The notes under the pieces were generated by a model. It searched no databases, was not told the DNA's origin, and saw only the letters and a list, made by a program, of their open reading frames with translations. 64,000 nt of DNA. It comes from Betaproteobacteria bacterium HGW-Betaproteobacteria-7 (GTDB lineage: Bacteria; Pseudomonadota; Gammaproteobacteria; Burkholderiales; Rhodocyclaceae). This document shows, piece after piece, positions 56,628 through 64,000 of the stretch. The stretch covers positions 496,001-560,000 of the forward strand of contig PHCE01000002.1 of NCBI GenBank assembly GCA_002840765.1. The letters are read 5' to 3'. Position 1 is the first letter of the stretch. Every line of letters begins with the position of its first letter. The position numbers were made by a program, and so were the translations under genes.

Positions 56628-59552
56628 TTAGGCTTTAACGACGCGGCAAAGCGTGGTCTTGGTTTCCTGCATCATGGTGACCGAGTCGTAACCATAGGTC
56701 GTGCCCTGGTTGACCGATTCGCCACGCACGATGGGTGCAGCACCTTCCGGGTAGAACTCGAGCATGTCCTTGCCCTGCCACCAACCGGAAAAGTGGAACG
56801 GCAGAAACACCGTGCCCGCCGCCACCCGCTCGGTAACCTGGGCGCGCAGCTTCATGCGGCCACCGCTCGGCGTCTCGACCCACATGAAATCACCGTTGCG
56901 CACACCGGCATTGTTGGCGTCCTTCGGGTTCACCTCGGCGAACATTTCCTGTTGCAGTTCGGCCAGCCAGGGATTGGAGCGCGTTTCCTCGCCGCCACCC
57001 TCGTATTCGACCAGACGGCCGGAAGTCATGACGATCGGGAAATCCTTGGAGACGTCCTTGACCTTGTCCTGCAGCGACTTGAACATCGTCGGCAGGCGCC
57101 AGAAGGCCTTCTTGTCTTCATGTGTCGGATATTTCTCGACCAGGTCCGGACGCGGCGAATAGATCGGCTCGCGGTGCAGCGGCACGGGATCCGGGAAGTT
57201 CCAGACGACGGCTCGCGCTTTGGCGTTGCCGAAAGGATGGCAGCCGTGGACCTTCATGACGACGCGCTGGATGCCGCCGGAGCGGTCGGTCTTCCAGTTC
57301 TTGCCTTCGGCCAGCTTCTTTTCGTCCTCGGTCAGGTCGTCCCACCAGCCCAGTTTCTTCAACAGGACATGATCGAATTCCGGGTAACCCATCTGTAGCT
57401 CGGCACCCTTGGAAGCGGAGCCATCTTCGGCGAGCAGCGAGATGCCATCCTTCTCGACGCCGAAGTTGGCGCGGAAGTTGCCACCGCCATCCATGACGTG
57501 CTTGGAGGTGTCGTAGAGGTTGGGTGTACCCGGGTGCTTCATTTCCGGCGTGCCGTAGCACGGCCAGGGCAGGCCGAAATACTCGCCATCGCACGGGCCG
57601 CCATTGGCCTTCAGCGTCTTGACGTCGAAGGTGTGCATGTTCTTCATGTGCAGCTTCAGGCGTTCAGGCGACTGGCCGGTGTAGCCGATGGTCCACGTGC
57701 CCTTGTTGATTTCGCGCAGGATGTCTTCGATCACTGGCTCGTCCCAGCCCGTACTGTCCTTGACGATCTGGTAGTTCTTGGCCAGCTCCTTCTCGAAACC
57801 GAATTTCTTGGCGAAGGCGTACATGATGGTGTGGTCGGGTTTCGATTCGAACAGCGGCTCGATGACCTTCTCGCCCCACTGGAGCGAGCGGTTCGAGGCC
57901 GTCCGCGAGCCGGAGGTTTCGAACTGCGTACAGGCCGGCAGCAGGTAGACGCCGTCCTTGCGGACCATGGCTGACATCGCCGCCGTCGCCGACGGGTAAG
58001 GATCAACGACGACCAGCAGGTCGAGCTTCTTCATCGCCTCGACCATTTCCAGGCCGCGCGTCTGGCTGTTCGGCGCCATGCCCCAGTAGATAACGGCGCG
58101 GATGTTGGAATCCTGGTCGATGTGTTCGTTGGCTTCGAGTACGCCGTCGATCCAGCGTGACACGGTGATGCCGGACTTTTCCATCATCGCCTGCGAGGCG
58201 AACTGGCTCTTGACCCACTCGTAATCGACACCCCACACCGCACACCAGTGTTTCCAGGAGCCGGCGGCCAGGCCGTAGTAGCCGGGCAGCGAATCCGGGT
58301 TGGGACCAACGTCGGTGGCCCCCTGGACGTTGTCGTGACCGCGGAAGATGTTGGTGCCGCCACCGGAGACGCCGACATTGCCGAGCACCAGTTGCAGGAT
58401 GCACATGGCACGAACGTTGGCGTTACCGACCGTGTGCTGGGTCTGACCCATGCACCAGACGACCGTCGACGGCTTGTTCCTGGCCAGCATCTCGGCCGTG
58501 CGATAGACCTCGGCTTCGGGGATGCCGGTGACGTCCTGGACCTTGTCCGGCGTCCACTTCATCACTTCATCCTTGACCTTGTCGATGCCGTGGACGCGGG
58601 CCTTGAGGTAGTCCTTGTCTTCCCAGCCGTTCTTGAAGATGTGGTAAAGCATGCCCCAGATGAAGGGGATGTCGGTACCGGAACGGATGCGCGAGTAGTA
58701 GTCGGCCTTGGCGGCAGTACGGGTAAAGCGCGGATCGACGACGGCGACCTTGCAGCCGTTTTCCTTGGCATGCAGCAGGTGCAGCATCGACACCGGGTGC
58801 GCTTCGGCGGCATTCGAACCGATGTACAACGCCGCCTTGGAGAACTGCATGTCGTTGTACGAATTGGTCATCGCCCCGTAGCCCCAGGTATTGGCGACGC
58901 CGGCAACGGTGGTCGAGTGGCAGACACGGGCCTGGTGGTCCATGTTGTTGGTGCCGAAGAAGGAGACGAACTTCCGGAAGAGGTATGCCTGTTCGTTGCT
59001 CTGTTTCGACGAGCCGACCCAGTAGGTAGCGTCCGGGCCGCTTTCCTTGCGGATTGCCAGCAGCTTGTCGCCAATTTCGGTGATCGCCTGCTCCCAGCTG
59101 ATTTTCTTGTACTTGCCGTTTTCCAGCTTCATCGGGTACTTCAGTCGATGCTCGCCGTGCCCGTGCTCGCGCACCGAGGCGCCCTTGGCGCAATGCGCGC
59201 CGAGGTTGAGCGGTGAGTCGAAAACCGGTTCCTGGCGGACCCAGACACCGTTCTCGACGACCGCATCAACGGCGCAGCCGACCGAGCAGTGCGTACAGAT
59301 GGTGCGCTTGACCTCGACGCCGCTGGCGGTCTTGGCGCCGGCATCGGCGGCTTCGGCCGAACCAATCATGTTGTACGGCAACTGGCTGGCGACGACACCG
59401 CCACCGGCGACCAGGCCGGAACGCTTGAGGAAGGTACGGCGGTCCATGGTTGCGGCGAGAACGCTGCTCGCTGCTGTTACCGTTTGGGCGCCGAGAATGA
59501 CGCCGGCTTCAGGCCGCGCAGCGGCCGGGGACTTGGCTTTTCTGGTCAGCAT
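56628..59552 (-). CDS. fdhA: Formate dehydrogenase catalytic subunit (Mo/W-bis-MGD, cysteine type)
   Basis: Periplasmic molybdopterin enzyme of 974 residues that oxidises formate to CO2. A twin-arginine signal (DRRTFLKRSGL, Arg38-Arg39) lies behind an unusual 35-residue leader. The [4Fe-4S] motif is CTHCSVGC...C (Cys86, 89, 93, 121). The metal-ligand position reads HQARVCHSTTVAG with Cys211 where E. coli FdnG has selenocysteine. The ATG at 59552 has GGGAG 8 bp upstream; an internal ATG at 59447 has no ribosome site. Confidence 0.95.
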   Translation of the reverse strand: MLTRKAKSPAAARPEAGVILGAQTVTAASSVLAATMDRRTFLKRSGLVAGGGVVASQLPYNMIGSAEAADAGAKTASGVEVKRTICTHCSVGCAVDAVVENGVWVRQEPVFDSPLNLGAHCAKGASVREHGHGEHRLKYPMKLENGKYKKISWEQAITEIGDKLLAIRKESGPDATYWVGSSKQSNEQAYLFRKFVSFFGTNNMDHQARVCHSTTVAGVANTWGYGAMTNSYNDMQFSKAALYIGSNAAEAHPVSMLHLLHAKENGCKVAVVDPRFTRTAAKADYYSRIRSGTDIPFIWGMLYHIFKNGWEDKDYLKARVHGIDKVKDEVMKWTPDKVQDVTGIPEAEVYRTAEMLARNKPSTVVWCMGQTQHTVGNANVRAMCILQLVLGNVGVSGGGTNIFRGHDNVQGATDVGPNPDSLPGYYGLAAGSWKHWCAVWGVDYEWVKSQFASQAMMEKSGITVSRWIDGVLEANEHIDQDSNIRAVIYWGMAPNSQTRGLEMVEAMKKLDLLVVVDPYPSATAAMSAMVRKDGVYLLPACTQFETSGSRTASNRSLQWGEKVIEPLFESKPDHTIMYAFAKKFGFEKELAKNYQIVKDSTGWDEPVIEDILREINKGTWTIGYTGQSPERLKLHMKNMHTFDVKTLKANGGPCDGEYFGLPWPCYGTPEMKHPGTPNLYDTSKHVMDGGGNFRANFGVEKDGISLLAEDGSASKGAELQMGYPEFDHVLLKKLGWWDDLTEDEKKLAEGKNWKTDRSGGIQRVVMKVHGCHPFGNAKARAVVWNFPDPVPLHREPIYSPRPDLVEKYPTHEDKKAFWRLPTMFKSLQDKVKDVSKDFPIVMTSGRLVEYEGGGEETRSNPWLAELQQEMFAEVNPKDANNAGVRNGDFMWVETPSGGRMKLRAQVTERVAAGTVFLPFHFSGWWQGKDMLEFYPEGAAPIVRGESVNQGTTYGYDSVTMMQETKTTLCRVVKA

Positions 59553-59566
59553 CTTGGCTCTCCCGC

Positions 59567-59770
59567 TCAGACCCGCGCCGTGCGGTAATAGTTGCTGATG
59601 TGGCGCGTCTCGCTGTAAGCGCCCTTCTTGTCTTCGGGCTCGACGACCGCGACGGCTGGTGTGGACTTGTCTCCACCCAGGGCCACGGCCGCCACCGCGC
59701 CGGCACCACCGACGCCGGCGGCGAGCAGGAAACCACGCCGCTTCAGGTTTTCCGGTTTTTTGTCTTGCAT
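59567..59770 (-). CDS. Small Tat-leader protein of formate dehydrogenase cluster
   Basis: A 67-residue protein consisting of a twin-arginine signal (KRRGFLLAAGVGGAGAVA) and about 35 further residues. Such peptides usually occur directly before the catalytic subunit gene of betaproteobacterial formate dehydrogenases. The role is unknown; a structural subunit or assembly helper is possible. It lies 14 bp before fdhA and 27 bp after the chaperone gene. Confidence 0.75.
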   Translation of the reverse strand: MQDKKPENLKRRGFLLAAGVGGAGAVAAVALGGDKSTPAVAVVEPEDKKGAYSETRHISNYYRTARV

Positions 59771-59797
59771 CTTTTTCCCCTCCTCAACAAAACTTGA

Positions 59798-60421
59798 TCA
59801 GACCATGTCGAACGCCAGGCGCTCGACGGCAAAGAAAGCACGCAGCAGCGGAGCCGTGCGCGCGTAAAAACGGGATTCCGGCGCCCGGTCGAGGGCATCG
59901 GCCAGGGCTTCGTACCAGGGCGCCAGGTGTTTCTCGAAAAAAAGCTTTTGGCGTTGCAGGCCGGCTGCATCGGGTCCAGTGAGTATCAGGTGGCGCATTA
60001 CGTCAGCGAGCGCCGCGATGTGGTCTTCCGACTCGCTGATCCCGGCGCGCCGGCCCAAGCCGAGTTCGGCCAGATCGTGGCGCAGTTCGACCAGCGGTTC
60101 TTCCATCAGGAAGCCGGCGATATGGAAGGAGCCATAGAGCATCACTTCCGGTTTGCCGATGGTCAGGAACAGGCGGGTGTATTCGTCTTCCAGCGTATCG
60201 GTGTCGATGCCGCGGGCAGCGTCGGCGAGCAGCAGCCAGGACTGGCCGAGCGGATTGCTGGTGTTGCCCCAGGTGGTGGCCAGCACCGGCAGGCGCTGCA
60301 GGAAGGCGGCATCGGGCGCGGCAGCGAAAAGACCGGAAATCACCGCGTAGTGTTCGGCACGAGCGCGGTCCTCCTCGGAAAGCGGCGGTACGGCAGCAAT
60401 GCGTTCAAAAAGGGCGCTCAT
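59798..60421 (-). CDS. TorD/DmsD-family molybdoenzyme chaperone
   Basis: Cytoplasmic all-helical chaperone of 207 residues that binds the Tat leader of the catalytic subunit during cofactor insertion. Family features include the LEDEYTRLFLTIG segment (about 77-89) and LPxLATTWGN-type N-terminal helices, with ESEDHIAALADVMRHLI corresponding to the conserved E-x-x-D-H region. It overlaps the upstream ferredoxin-like gene by ATGA. Confidence 0.85.
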   Translation of the reverse strand: MSALFERIAAVPPLSEEDRARAEHYAVISGLFAAAPDAAFLQRLPVLATTWGNTSNPLGQSWLLLADAARGIDTDTLEDEYTRLFLTIGKPEVMLYGSFHIAGFLMEEPLVELRHDLAELGLGRRAGISESEDHIAALADVMRHLILTGPDAAGLQRQKLFFEKHLAPWYEALADALDRAPESRFYARTAPLLRAFFAVERLAFDMV

Positions 60422-62055
60422 TCGGTCATCTCCCGTGCCGTGGTGCTGTCTTCGCTGTGGATCAGGTCAACAACGCGGCAGTCGCCACACATTGACAGCC
60501 GGGCCCTGGCTTCTGGTGTCGCGAACATGCTGTGACCGGAAAGCTTGCTGATCATGTTGAGGATCGTCGGCGCCGCGCCCATCGGCTTGCCGCAGGCAGT
60601 GCAGCAGAAAACTTCCGCTTCCCGCAGCAGGCGCTCCTGGCGCCTGTCTTTCAATAGCAAGCGCGGCGTCAGCGTGATCGCCTTTTCCGGGCACGTGCTG
60701 GCGCACAGGCCGCATTGCAGGCAGTTGCGTTCGAGGAAGGACAGCCGCGGGGCATCGGCGGCGGCCTTCAGCGCCCCGGCCGGACAGGCACCGACGCAAG
60801 CCATGCAGAGGGTACAGGCATCGGCGACGGCAACGCTACCAAAGGGCGCGCCGGCCGGCAGTGCGATCGTATCGGGGACGCTTGCCGCCTGTTTGGCCAG
60901 GTGGTCGACGATGAATTCGAGGCTGGCCCTCTTGTCACCGAGCAGCCGGAAATCAGCAGCAGCGAGCGCCGGCGGCGCCGGCCAGGCGCCCAGTTGGGCG
61001 CACCAATCGTTGCTGTCACTATCGACGATGCGCAGGTACTCGCCGGTGAAGCCGAACCCCTCGAGCAGCGTCTGGCCGAGCCGTGCCTGTTGGCACAGCG
61101 GCGCCAGGTCGTGCGAGCCGGCGCCAAGAACGGCGACCCGACAGGCACCGAAGGCGACCGCGCCGAGCAGCAGTTCCAGGCCGACCGCGTCAGCACTCCA
61201 GCATTCGACCGCTATAAAGCCGGCCGGCAGGCTGCGTCCTTCGCGTTTGAGCGCGGCGATCGCCTTGCTGCCGCTTTCGGTTGAATGGAAGAGAATCGTC
61301 GGGGCATCGCCGCCGGCATCGCGCCAGGCCGCCAACTGGCGCTTGATCGCCAGGCCGACATCGACGACACGCGGGTACTGGTAGGACAAGGCACCGGACG
61401 GGCAGACCGTGGTGCAGGTGCCGCAGCCCTGGCAGAGATAGGGGTCAAGCTGGATCTTGTCGCCGATGCCCTGGATCGCCGCAGTCGCACAGACATCGAT
61501 GCAGTTGCTGCAACCTGCCTTCTGCGCACGGGAATGGGCGCACAGACGGTCGTTGACCGAGACGTAACGCGGTTTCTCGAATTCGCCGTCGAAGGCGAGC
61601 AGGTCGATCACGGCCAGCGCCTGGTCAAGCGGGTTGCGGCCCGGTGCCAGGTAGCCGTCTGGCAGCTCGATGCGGTTGATTAATGCCGGCGACGACAGGT
61701 CGAGGACGACGTCGGCTATCTGCCGGCCGCGCTGGCCCTGGTGCTGCCAGCTCAGTTCAAAGGCGCCAAGGTGGCCGGTCAGCGCGATGCTGTCGGCGAA
61801 AGCAACGGTGAACCCGTAGTCCTCGGCGAGTTCCACCACTGGCCCGCTGGCGAGCACGAAAACCTCGCGCTGGGCGACCAAGCGCTCAGCCCAGCCAAGT
61901 GCCGCATCAAGGTCACCGACGATGGCCAGGCGACCCTCGGCGATCATGGAAACTGCAGGAACGGGTTCCGGTGCCGGCAATTCGAGCAGCGCCTGGCGGG
62001 CGGCGGCGAGGGCAGGAATGATGTCTTGGCTGAAGCTATCGGGCTGGGCAGGCAT
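60418..62055 (-). CDS. Multi-cluster 4Fe-4S ferredoxin-like protein of the fdh operon
   Basis: Soluble protein of 545 residues. It carries four to five iron-sulfur sites: CSNCIDVC, CQGCGTCTTVCP (about 185-230), CTLCMACVGACP and CLQCGLCASTCP (about 415-465), with a further CCTAC and CGDC near the C-terminus. A central region (about 235-400) resembles a Rossmann-like module. It occurs with TorD and formate dehydrogenase genes in betaproteobacteria; it probably passes electrons or helps in assembly. A sigma54-type promoter lies 30 bp upstream. Confidence 0.8.
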   Translation of the reverse strand: MPAQPDSFSQDIIPALAAARQALLELPAPEPVPAVSMIAEGRLAIVGDLDAALGWAERLVAQREVFVLASGPVVELAEDYGFTVAFADSIALTGHLGAFELSWQHQGQRGRQIADVVLDLSSPALINRIELPDGYLAPGRNPLDQALAVIDLLAFDGEFEKPRYVSVNDRLCAHSRAQKAGCSNCIDVCATAAIQGIGDKIQLDPYLCQGCGTCTTVCPSGALSYQYPRVVDVGLAIKRQLAAWRDAGGDAPTILFHSTESGSKAIAALKREGRSLPAGFIAVECWSADAVGLELLLGAVAFGACRVAVLGAGSHDLAPLCQQARLGQTLLEGFGFTGEYLRIVDSDSNDWCAQLGAWPAPPALAAADFRLLGDKRASLEFIVDHLAKQAASVPDTIALPAGAPFGSVAVADACTLCMACVGACPAGALKAAADAPRLSFLERNCLQCGLCASTCPEKAITLTPRLLLKDRRQERLLREAEVFCCTACGKPMGAAPTILNMISKLSGHSMFATPEARARLSMCGDCRVVDLIHSEDSTTAREMTE

Positions 62056-62084
62056 GCAGGTTCTCGCAAATGGTCAGAACTTCT

Positions 62085-62100
62085 TGCAGGACTCGTGCCA
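62085..62100 (-). promoter_or_regulatory. Sigma54 (-24/-12) promoter for the fdh operon
   Basis: On the minus strand TGGCACGAGTCCTGCA matches the sigma54 consensus TGGCACG-N4-TTGCA at every fixed position but one, with correct spacing between the GG and GC pairs. Transcription would begin near 62074, 19 bp before the ferredoxin-like gene. It lies in a 144 bp gap that otherwise holds only a short GC palindrome. The NtrC-type activator at 52453-53820 is the nearest candidate regulator. Confidence 0.65.
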
Positions 62101-62199
62101 TCAAGCAGGCCGCGAAGCGGCGCTCATGGCAGCTGCAGGCCAGGAATAAAAAATTACGTTTAAGCCAATGATTTCATTGCGTCATGGAAGCCACGACGC

Positions 62200-62646
62200 T
62201 TAGGCCGGCGTTGCGGGCTTGTTTGGGGCGCTTATTGGCTTGCCAGCAGTTTCTTCGATGCTCGCTGGGACATTTTGTCCGGCGTTGGTCAAAATGTCGC
62301 ACTCGCCTGCCGGCGGATCCTGCGCATCAGGCGGCTCCGGTGCCTCGAAGAGCAGTCCGCGCGCCTGATTCAGCGAGGCGAGCATCGCCGCCGGGATCGG
62401 ATCAGGGAGCGAATAGTCATCGATGTACACATCGAGACCGTCCATGACATTGAAGCGCGGATCGGCGAACAGGGTTTTCATTGCCTGACGGCGCACGCTT
62501 TCGCTGATTTCATCGCGCAGGAAGACGGCGAAGTCGCTGTCCGGGCCGAGATTGGCGAGCAAGGTCTCGGCATCCGGGATTTCCGCGGTTGACGCCTTGT
62601 CGGCAGCCTTTTTCAGCCGCGACCAGCGCTCGAGGAAGCGGCTCAA
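62200..62646 (-). CDS. DUF3306 family protein
   Basis: Soluble 148-residue protein of the DUF3306 family (start SRFLERWSRLKKAA; DPRFNVMDGLDVYIDDYS near the middle). Its genes occur with DUF3305 and formate dehydrogenase in betaproteobacteria and others; function is unknown. The TTG start at 62646 overlaps the stop of the DUF3305 gene (TTGA), which supports translational coupling. The C-terminal third is proline-rich and variable. Confidence 0.75.
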   Translation of the reverse strand: MSRFLERWSRLKKAADKASTAEIPDAETLLANLGPDSDFAVFLRDEISESVRRQAMKTLFADPRFNVMDGLDVYIDDYSLPDPIPAAMLASLNQARGLLFEAPEPPDAQDPPAGECDILTNAGQNVPASIEETAGKPISAPNKPATPA

Positions 62647-63107
62647 GGCTGGCGCTCCGCAAATGGGTCGTTGCGCCTGATCTTCTTGCGCGGCGCCGGT
62701 TTGTAGTGAGTATTGACGAAGTCGCCCAGCCATTCGGCGATCTCCGGCGGCATCGGGACGCCATCGCACTGTTCGCCGGAATCTAGCCAGCGGGCTGCCT
62801 CGCCGTAGCTGACGGTGACTTCGCGCGGCTGGGCGAAGTCGTTCTCCAGCCGCCATTGGACGAAGACGCGCGGCTCCGGCGAGGTCAGGTTGAGATGGTA
62901 GTTCTCGACCTCGTCGCGAAACAGTTCGAGGTCGTAGCGACCGACCAGGAAACGACGGCGTCGTTCATCGGCAAAAATCTGCCGTGTCGGTACATCGACG
63001 GCGGTCTCGAAGGCCGGGACGACGCCGATGGCCTCCCACTTTTCGCTGATCCAGCGATTGTCGAGACTCAGCTTTTCGATGATTACGGCGACGGGGAATT
63101 GTTTCAT
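62643..63107 (-). CDS. DUF3305 family protein
   Basis: Soluble 154-residue protein of the DUF3305 family. The N-terminus PVAVIIEKLSLDNRWISEKWE and the later RPMPPEIAEW-type PMPPEIAEWLGDFV segment are characteristic. It is the first gene of the fdh operon, divergent from fdhD with 65 bp between starts. Function unknown; the context points to formate dehydrogenase maturation or regulation. Confidence 0.8.
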   Translation of the reverse strand: MKQFPVAVIIEKLSLDNRWISEKWEAIGVVPAFETAVDVPTRQIFADERRRRFLVGRYDLELFRDEVENYHLNLTSPEPRVFVQWRLENDFAQPREVTVSYGEAARWLDSGEQCDGVPMPPEIAEWLGDFVNTHYKPAPRKKIRRNDPFAERQP

Positions 63108-63172
63108 GGGGGTTTCCGGGAACGGTCTCTTGCAAGCATAGACCAAACCCCGGCGCGTGTAGAATCCCGCCG

Positions 63173-63976
63173 ATGAACCGCCCGCTCATGACCAAGGCCA
63201 GCCGGCCGCTGACGTTCGAGATTTCCGCCATCAATGAAAATGGCGAGCCCGTGCCGACCGCTATCGCCGGCGAACATCCGCTGACGCTGTACGTCGACAA
63301 ACAGGAAATCGTCACCCTGATGACCCTCGGTGCCGCGCCGGAAGCGCTGACCATCGGCTATCTGCGCAACCAGCGCTTGCTCGGTGGCCTCGACGAGATC
63401 GCAGCTGTCCAAGTCGACTGGGAGGTCAATGCGGTTTCGGTGACCACCCGCAGCGGCGCCGGCATAGCTGCCGGGCGCACCGAAAAGCGCACGGTGACCA
63501 CCGGCTGCGGTCAGGGCACGGTCTTCGGCGACCTGATGGCGGAGATCGACAACATCCGCCTGCCGGCCGCCGCCAGCCTGTCGCAGGCGACGCTCTACGG
63601 CTTGCTCGACGCGGTGCGCCAGCACGAGTCGATCTATAAGCAAGCCGGTGCCGTGCATGGCTGCGCCCTGGCCCGCGGCAACGAAATCCTGATGTTCGTC
63701 GAGGATGTCGGGCGGCACAACGCGGTCGATGCCATCGCTGGCCAGATGTGGCTGGATGGGCTGGACGGCGGCGACAAGATTTTCTACACCACCGGGCGGC
63801 TGACCTCGGAAATGGTCATCAAGACGGCACAGATGGGCATCCCCTTCCTCGTCTCGCGCTCCGGGCTGACGCAAATGGGCTGGGAAATCGCCCGCAAGCT
63901 CGGGATGACGATGATCGGGCGCGCCCAAGGCAAGCACTATCTCCTTTTCACCGGCGAAGAAAGATTCACGCGATGA
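63173..63976 (+). CDS. fdhD: Formate dehydrogenase accessory sulfurtransferase FdhD
   Basis: Cytoplasmic protein that carries sulfur from a cysteine desulfurase to the molybdenum cofactor before insertion into formate dehydrogenase. The 267 residues show family motifs: EHPLTLYVDKQEI, the active-site loop VTTGCGQGTVF with Cys112, VHGCALAR, EDVGRHNAVDAI and YTTGRLTSEMV. The loop has one cysteine (CGQG) rather than the CxxC of E. coli. It is divergent from the fdh operon and overlaps the next gene by ATGA. Confidence 0.93.
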   Translation: MNRPLMTKASRPLTFEISAINENGEPVPTAIAGEHPLTLYVDKQEIVTLMTLGAAPEALTIGYLRNQRLLGGLDEIAAVQVDWEVNAVSVTTRSGAGIAAGRTEKRTVTTGCGQGTVFGDLMAEIDNIRLPAAASLSQATLYGLLDAVRQHESIYKQAGAVHGCALARGNEILMFVEDVGRHNAVDAIAGQMWLDGLDGGDKIFYTTGRLTSEMVIKTAQMGIPFLVSRSGLTQMGWEIARKLGMTMIGRAQGKHYLLFTGEERFTR

Positions 63977-64000
63977 GCGACAAGATAACCGGCGTCATCC
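63973..64000 (+). CDS. Start of a probable molybdenum cofactor guanylyltransferase (partial)
   Basis: Only nine codons are in the window (MSDKITGVI). The sequence resembles the start of MobA, where ITGVI precedes the nucleotide-binding glycine loop, and the position behind fdhD fits a gene for molybdopterin guanine dinucleotide synthesis. The ATG overlaps the fdhD stop. The identification rests on very little sequence. Confidence 0.4.

Noticed and set aside
57694..57699. CACGTG within fdhA as a parS site
   Set aside because: Only one arm base beyond the core fits the consensus.
63128..63142. Second sigma54-like promoter (TGG...TTGCA) upstream of the DUF3305 gene
   Set aside because: Spacing between GG and GC is one base short, which sigma54 does not tolerate, and the CAC part is missing.

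Overview
This 64 kb window is chromosomal DNA of a GC-rich Gram-negative bacterium, most likely a betaproteobacterium of the Rhodocyclales (Dechloromonas/Azonexus-like). That placement is inferred from gene content and order: the betaproteobacterial-type GshA beside GshB, the def-fmt-rsmB-ntrYX-trkAH-hemE-priA run, an SAH riboswitch in front of metH, and a respiratory formate dehydrogenase cluster with DUF3305/DUF3306. No database search was possible. Coding density is very high and many neighbouring genes overlap by the 4-base ATGA/GTGA/TTGA arrangement. I saw no rRNA, tRNA, CRISPR array, insertion sequence or prophage. No gap between genes exceeds 300 bp.

Layout. 1-1604: glutathione synthesis (gshB partial, gshA). 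1753-3375: the ABC-F ATPase ybiT, divergent from gshA. 3382-10181: an unbroken minus-strand chain of ten overlapping genes encoding a DUF502 membrane protein, an Mrp/Mbh-type multisubunit cation/proton antiporter (E, F, G, DUF4040, B, C and two D-like subunits) and a membrane diguanylate cyclase. 10229-12910: a P-type cation ATPase with altered ion-site residues. 13429-17926: rsuA, oxyR and a hybrid sensor kinase. 17927-22622: topB, dprA and a LysM protein. 22764-34751: def, fmt, rsmB, DUF4390, ntrY, ntrX, trkA, trkH and hemE, interrupted by a minus-strand pair (S1/P1 nuclease and AdoMet decarboxylase). 35051-44334: priA, a calcium-binding-like protein, an MFS transporter, a MOSC protein, fructokinase, several small conserved proteins, a peptidoglycan amidase and murB. 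44631-46562: an autotransporter in less GC-rich DNA. 46566-50368: metH with its riboswitch. 50429-53820: an NtrC-type two-component pair. 54453-63107: a large formate dehydrogenase operon (catalytic, iron-sulfur and cytochrome b subunits, TorD-like chaperone, ferredoxin-like protein, small exported proteins), with divergent fdhD and the start of a mobA-like gene at the right edge.

Two large-scale signals stand out. First, four near-perfect parS (ParB-binding) palindromes lie at about 15.05, 24.59, 39.27 and 47.48 kb, three of them inside genes and one covering a start codon. The hemE-priA intergenic region also carries a cluster of DnaA-box-like sequences, including an inverted pair. Together these mark the window as part of the origin-proximal, centromere-like domain. 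Second, a nearly consensus sigma54 promoter precedes the iron-sulfur protein gene of the formate dehydrogenase operon. An intact NtrC-family regulator with its kinase sits just past the other end of that operon, which suggests a local sigma54-dependent formate regulon.
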